In this document: piece by piece, positions 57,867 to 64,000 of the stretch
How positions within the stretch are numbered: position 1 is the first letter of the stretch
How the letters are laid out: the number at the start of each line of letters is the position of its first letter
NCBI GenBank assembly: GCA_951230915.1
Contig: OX579634.1
Span: 18,130,725 to 18,194,724, forward strand
Direction: 5' to 3'
Origin: Antitrichia curtipendula
Lineage: Eukaryota; Streptophyta; Bryopsida; Hypnales; Leucodontaceae
Length of the DNA stretch: 64,000 bases
Made by a program: the position numbers and the translations under genes
Notes under the pieces: generated by a model
The model's input: only the letters and a program-made list of their open reading frames with translations
The model's database searches: none
What the model was told of the DNA's origin: nothing

Positions 57867-60500
57867 CAATAAAAGCACACGAAGTCAACAATTGGATGGA
57901 CCGGCAAGCTAGTGTAGTGTTTGTAGTGTTTGTAGTGTTGTATTTGGCAAGCCCTGTCTCCTTTCTTCTTGGAGAGGGGAATGCTCCCAGTCCGGACCGC
58001 CCATGCACACTAGCTAGCGATGTTAAAAAAGATCTGTGTATGTCCCTTTTCAGGGGATAACTTACCGTAGTGTAACAACGACTTCCAACCAGCAACCGCC
58101 TCATCATTATTACATTCAGCAAATAACTTACGGAAGGAACTGGAGCAGCAGGGAGTGAAAGTTACAAAACTAATAATTCGAAAGTTGCAGCTTCAGTTCC
58201 CTCACCTGATAATTGAGATGAGTTGGAAAGGCAATTGAGATGAGTTGGAACTGGGAAAGTCCTGCAAATGGCAGGCATCAAACTGGACCTCCGATCCATC
58301 TCACCAAGCTTCCAGTGAGCCGGCGAACTTGAGTGCCAGAAGTCGCACTGTTGTCCACCAACAAGAGCTTAGGTTAAGCTTAGTAGGAGTTTCGGACGCT
58401 CTGCTGGGCATGACATGTTGTTGGGTGGTCCCTGGGTATTGGAACAAACAAACAAGTGAACGAACTCCTCTATGGTAGAATCACCCATTGTCGACCACTT
58501 AAGCAATTCCGCATATGTTTTGGAGAAGTAGAAGGCAATATGAATTTACAGTCCTGTAGGAAGATAGAAATGATGGGCATTGCCAAGTTTTCATGATTTT
58601 TTTTCCTTAAACTGAATTTACTATGAATTTTGGAAGCCAAAAGTTGGCCTCAACCCATACCCAGGATATAGAGTCTTCCAATTTCGACCATTCCATAACT
58701 ACTTTCCCACTCATTGCTTCCTGCTTTCTTGCTCACTAAATAAAGACATGTGTCATGACTTTATAGTGACAACCTCACAAAAGAGAAAAAATCACATTTC
58801 AAACTATGGTTGGAAATTGTACCAACCTTGGTTGGAAATAGTTGCACCCTACAGGTTGGTTACTGATGGCTAGTTGGTAATGGGTGGTTCTACCATACTT
58901 AGTGCTCCACCATGCACTAGGTAGAAAGGAAAAAGAAAGCAATGAATGTCAGTTATGAAAAGTGCATTTCATCCAATTAATATTCACTGAGAAAGCTTCA
59001 AGAAAAATCATGGAATAGTCAGGGCAATAAAAAGAAGAAGAAAAAGAAAAAGAAGAAAGAGTGCTCGACATGTGTAAATAAAAAATATAAACATGTTGAA
59101 GGAGTTTTAGTTCTTTGTTGTAAGTTTTCAAAAGTAATGTTAACATCCACAACATTCTTGAATGGGAAGGCTAGGGCCTTCTATAATTTGACTAGAACAA
59201 GAATATACTCTCTTCTACCCCAAATGATCCCATGGTTTGAGGAAACTAGTTAAATTAAGCTTAGACTTTATCAAAAAGCAATGGTACCTATGCTTATAGT
59301 ATGTGCTATAGTATTGTGTACTTGCAGTATGTGTATTTTTACAATATTATGAGAAGTTGTTAATATTCCTTTTCTTCTAGTGCAATTTCAATTTGAACTT
59401 ATTTTATTTTTAATTTTCCTCAGACTACATAATCATTTTGGAGCTAAGGAGTATTTGTATCACAAATGGCCCACAATTCATAGGTAATCTTGGATGCTTT
59501 TGTGGAAGTTGTTGAATGCAAGATTTTTCTACAGTGAAAGAAACCTTAATTCATGGAAAGCAAACGGGCCCCTACCTTGAAGTTAGAGATTGTTTTTTCA
59601 TATGTTTAGGTTGAGCACTCTCAAGGTTGAAATAATTTGTTGAATTCCTTTGGATTGCGGAGAGAAGAAATGGAATAATAGAAAAGTTGCCCTTGGCTAT
59701 GATTGCGACATGAGAAAAGGCAAAAGCAAAAGGGAAATGATTCACAGCGGCATGGCCGTAAGATCGAGTCTGGTTGGCTAATAAGCGTAGCTACCTCAAT
59801 AGGCCTCTGCTCAGTGGCGGGGCTTCCTGGCCTTGTTGACTAGCAACGGGGTTGTTAAATCTTTGGTGTCTAAATCCTTTCTTGAATTTTTATATATTTA
59901 TGATTATATATTATTTATCTCAATTTCATCAAATTCATCATATAGAAAGTGTGGTTTATAAAAAGTCAAGTATTGGTTTGGATGAAAGATAAGTTTTGTG
60001 GTCACAAAAATCCTTCCTCTTTGTTCATCATCCATATTTTGGATGTTGGAATGCTAAAGGGTTAATGAACCTTGGAGGATCCAATTTCAAAAAAAATTGA
60101 CCCCATATCATTACTATGAGTGCAATTCAGGATGTTGTAAGAGTATCATTAACGTAGTTCAAGAATTTAAAATCTACTAGTAGCTATAGTAGTGGTTTAG
60201 AGTGCAATTGCTGCAATTTCATGAATTCCAATGAGAGTGGAGATTTGCAATAAGTAAAATCAACTTTTGTAATGCTTGAGGTTCTAAAAAGCACAAGATC
60301 ATGAAGTTTGTTCCTTTTTGTAACATTGTGTTAGATTCTTGAGCTAACCAATTTTTTTGCAATTTGTTCATGTACAAGCTTGAGTACCAACACGCATGAT
60401 TAAAAAAACCCATCAGTTGTTCAACAATTGGGCAGTCTTAGTCTGGTATGCATTTCCAACAGATGAATCTCATTACCATACATTGATGTCCAGAAGGCAT
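57867..60500. other. Intergenic DNA, no recognised gene
   Basis: A short triple repeat of GTGTTTGTA lies near 57915-57940. Short frames on both strands are not recognised. The rest is AT-rich. Confidence 0.4.
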
Positions 60501-63500
60501 TCCTAATGTTTATCGATAACTTTTGTTTATTTGTTAAGTCCGTTATGGAACAAGTAAACTCAAGCTCAACGATCTCCTTTGTTGGAAATGAATATCATTC
60601 CCCGTCTGGTGTCTCCCCGCCCCTCAACAACGCTGGTTGGGTGGGCAATTTAGAGTTCCCACTGACCTTGTCCGGACGAGCTCGGATGGAACGAATGTTA
60701 TATTCTTCAAGGCGCCATGGACGAGTAGCCTTGGGCCAGCTAGCACCGCACTGGACATTCCAGACACTAGCCTCCAAAGCAAACGCCGTGAGGCTATCTC
60801 TCCCACCTCTTGAACGGATTCCCTTCCTTCCGTGCATTCGATTCCATTCCCCCACTGGCGCTGGCACTGGCACTGGTAGGGGCAGCACTACTGACACTGT
60901 TTGAAGTCGAGCTAGGAGGGAGCTATGATTTCTCTCGGTGATCTAGCTCGCTCACACTGCTCCAATACGGTAGCAGTTTAAATTTCGACTTAGCCAGGGC
61001 CTCCTTCAGGACTAGGGGTACCAGTCGTCGTACTTCTGCTCGAGAGAATATCTGATCACACCTGCACATGCAGACAATCTCTCTCTCGCCCAGCGTGTCT
61101 AAAACTGAACTCCCATGATCGCTGGTTAGCTGTTCAGTGCAGTGCATGCAGTGCAGTCGCTTGTGGTGCGCGCGGGGTTTTCATAAATCGGGGGAATGAT
61201 CTTGGGCGGTCAAGTAGTCGATCTGAGGATAAGCGTCCGCTGCTGCTGCTGCTGCAGTTGTACGTACTATTGATGGTGCAGGGAGGGAAGGGACCGAGAG
61301 AGGGAGAGAGGGAGTACTGAGGTACAAACAGCAGGGAGCTAGCACTGGGCTCTGGGGATTTGGTGAAGCCTGCTGTGAGTGTCTCTGCGTTCCTGACTCT
61401 GCAGGCCTGGTGTAGGTGAGTACCAACTGAAAAAAGCGTACAAAAGAAAAATGGCAAAAAACCTGCAGCTGGCGGGCTACCACAGCTGCAAGCGCTTGCA
61501 ACTGGAGGTAGATAGTGAGTATAATTGCTTAAATCGCTTGCTGTCTGCAAGGCCATGGATGGTTGGTCGTTTTATTTCCTGCGTGGTTTGTTCAGTTCAT
61601 TAGTTTGAGTCCCTCTAGGTCTGAGTCTAATAATCATGCCGAACGCGTGACTATATGTATGGCTATGGAGTTTGCGTTAAGCAGCTTGTTCGTGCATGGA
61701 GGTGCAGTACCAAGGGATGCAAGTTAGGTAACGCCGCGAATGGGACCGAGGGACGGAGTAACTTAAGTGTTGGGCGTCAGTGAGTGACGGGGGGTGGCCT
61801 ACCATTGCCTGTCCAATTGTCAGAGACGAGAGCTTCGTCAGGTACATGGTGCGTGCTTGCTGCCCGACTGACTGGGGCTCCATGTGATGATGCATGCGCT
61901 AGCTATGGAGTCGAGCGAGAGGGTCGGGGAAGGAGCTTTTAAGACAGTGGGCGTTGCCATTATTTTGAATGGGGAGGGACATGATGGGGGAGACTTCTGT
62001 GCATGTGAGGGCTCCACTTCTGCACTTGCAGCAGCAGGAACAGGAACAGCCACAGCCACAGCCAACGTACTCGGCTTGCTCTGCTAGCTGCTGCAGCAGA
62101 AGACTGACTTAATTAAGTTAGAGTCTGGGGAATAGATCGATCGTCGTCGGCATTGGACATATATTCTCATCGATGATAGATAACGTAGCTAGATCCTTAA
62201 CATTTTTTTATTACTTACTTACTTGCTTGGCTACAGCCATGATCCCGTCACGGATTGCATCATGAGTGAAGCCAATCAGTAGGGCCTTGTCTTCAGGAAT
62301 ATCATTTCCGGCCGGCCACCTAGTTCTGCAGCCACACTAATGAATTCGCTCTTTCCATGGTGGAAGCTTACGAGTTCTAACCACCTCCTCACTGGGGCAA
62401 GGGCGGCGGTGGGTCCTGCCCATGTGCAGGCCCTGTGGGTTGCCGCTCAATGATATGAGGATTGTAGTGGCAAAGCCGGCAGGTGCCCTCTTCGGAAGCT
62501 GGCCTACCTAGCTAGCTAGTTCCTCAGTCTCTTTGGAATGCTGGGAGTAATGGAATGGGGTGTTCGTGTTGTTGGTCATGGCGATTGAAGTCCTTTTAGG
62601 TTGAAAGAAAGCTCCGTCCGTCAGGGGAGCTAGGATCCATCACCAACACCGTTACACTACTCCTACTCCTACTCTCAGCCTCGTTGGTTACGCCATAGCT
62701 TAGCCTAGACAGTGTTTCTTTGCCTGCAGGGGGCTGGGATAGGTTTCAGAGAAGGAGGATTGCAAACGGCCATCTTGATTGGGGGAGCGAGACTAAAACT
62801 CGGCGAACAGTGGCAGAGTTAGCTTCTGGCCTCCCAAGCTAAGGTATCTGAATTTTTGCTGGAGAATGAGACTGAGGCGTACGTTTCGTGCATGCTTAGG
62901 GAAGTAGGTGCAAAGAAAGTGGTAAAGGGACTGTCATTTATTGGAAGCTTCAATGACACGACCTTCTGAGAGGAGCAATTTTTGAAATTGAATCAGTAGA
63001 ATGTTTCCCTGGAATGTTAAACTTAGGGTTCAAAGACTGGTTTTCAATGCCACCCGTGAGACCACCCGATTGCTGTATTGTAACAAAGGGAATCTCTGTG
63101 AGAAAGAAACCTCGAATCCCCACTCGGCGAATTTCGGTTCTGATTCGGCAATGCAACATTCGGGTTGCATTTTGCCACAATTGTCGCATTTTTTGTTAGC
63201 AAGTCGGATCAGGGCTTACCTAGATTGTTATCAACCGCAAAATATACACTTTTCTTGTAGTTTCCCCCCACCCTCTCTTCCCAGTCTATTCTCGATTGAT
63301 TCAAAGTATCCCGCGAGAGCACGAATAGTGCAAGTAAGCCGGCAATGCCGCTTGACCTTATTTTATAAGAATCCAACAATCTAAGAGTGCATCCTTCAAG
63401 AGCTTCAGTTTAATTGCACAGTAGAAGTCCTCAGTCACTGACCCAATATGATCTTCCACGTCTTACAGATCAACCGCTAGTAAGGTATCCAGTGTAAGCT

Positions 63501-64000
63501 TGAGGAAAGGTTGTCTGAACTTTTTTGGGGAGAATAGATAAGTCATTAATTTATTGAAGAAAGTCAAGAGTGCCATCTGACTTGCCAAGTCACTGAACGA
63601 TGCGTGTGAGCTCAGTTGTCTCTGTCTTGTTTAGACAACCTCACTTTCCACCTTTCAAGCTGAGTAAGCTTGTCGCGCTTGCTTCTTCAGAGTGAAGCAG
63701 GTCTTAGCTTTTCGTCCTTGTCACCCTGTGGGGTCGTGATGAGGTGCCTTTCAGTGTCATTAATTAATGGGACTTCCACCTCCTGCTGTGCTTACAGAGT
63801 CACGTATATGCAGGAGCTTGATTGAGATTTCAAATCGTTTAATTAGCTCTGCCGTCTCACTGACAACGAGTATAATTGATTGATTGTACTCGAAACGAGC
63901 TAGATGGGAAATCAGGATACTGTATCCCTCCGTTCTGGAAAAAATGGTGTGTACTAGTGTCAGGGGTAGTGAGTTGCCTTGTGTGTACCCTATACAATGA
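60501..64000. other. GC-richer gene-flank-like region without a supported ORF
   Basis: Base composition and style (purine-rich runs near 61280-61310, CAG/GCT repeats near 61240 and 62030-62090, no AT-rich transposons) resemble the flank of the NPH3/BTB gene. The open frames are low complexity (Ser/Pro/Ala-rich) or unrecognised, such as 60506-60904 on + and 61134-61556 on -. It may be the promoter or leader of a gene whose coding exons lie outside the window. Confidence 0.35.

Noticed and set aside
61134..61556. 140-codon Ser/Pro-rich frame on -
   Set aside because: The composition follows purine-rich and CAG-type low complexity of the DNA, and no motif is seen.
1..64000. CRISPR arrays, tRNA and rRNA genes, known microRNA precursors
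   Set aside because: I scanned by eye for spaced repeats, the GGTTCGAATCC box and common plant microRNA sequences and found none; a tRNAscan or Infernal run would be needed to exclude them.

Overview
The window reads as nuclear DNA of a land plant with a large, repeat-rich genome. The evidence is one intron-containing NPH3/BTB gene (a plant-specific family), a PIF/Harbinger DNA transposon, a Ty3/gypsy retrotransposon, and long AT-rich intergenic DNA full of decayed transposons. The sequence alone does not fix the lineage. A seed-free vascular plant or a gymnosperm is a guess; nothing seen is diagnostic.

Layout. From 1 to 5.9 kb there are only repeats, including a TTAA-flanked element (2635-3577) inserted in a small MITE. 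A complete but dead PIF/Harbinger element lies at 5938-10650, with matching terminal inverted repeats, TAA target duplications, a decayed Myb/SANT-like ORF1 on + and a decayed DDE transposase on -. A Tc1/mariner-type transposase relic (10800-11690, -) follows, split by an (AT)n tract. A Ty3/gypsy polyprotein relic on - spans 12256-17675 in gag-protease-RT-RNase H-integrase order and is itself interrupted by a 946-bp TTAA-flanked element (13728-14673). From 17.7 to 29.8 kb there are more TTAA elements, foldbacks and microsatellites.

The only intact protein-coding gene I can support is the NPH3/BTB gene on + (six exons, ATG 32205, stop 36979, 662 codons). It sits in a GC-richer island (about 29.8-38.5 kb) that holds none of the TTAA elements. 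Two small overlapping upstream ORFs precede it. From 38.5 to 60.5 kb the repeats resume, including a 294-bp MITE with perfect 22-bp ends, CG-rich palindromes and an A/T hairpin. The last 3.5 kb (60.5-64 kb) is again GC-richer and gene-flank-like, but without a convincing ORF.

The main unusual signal is a superfamily of roughly 0.8-1.3 kb non-coding elements. Their ends are CCCCTAAAGG / CCTTTAGGGG and they lie directly beside TTAA. At least eight to eleven full or partial copies occur here. Two are inserted into older repeats in a way that supports TTAA target duplication, a hallmark of piggyBac-type transposition. No transposase for them is present in the window.
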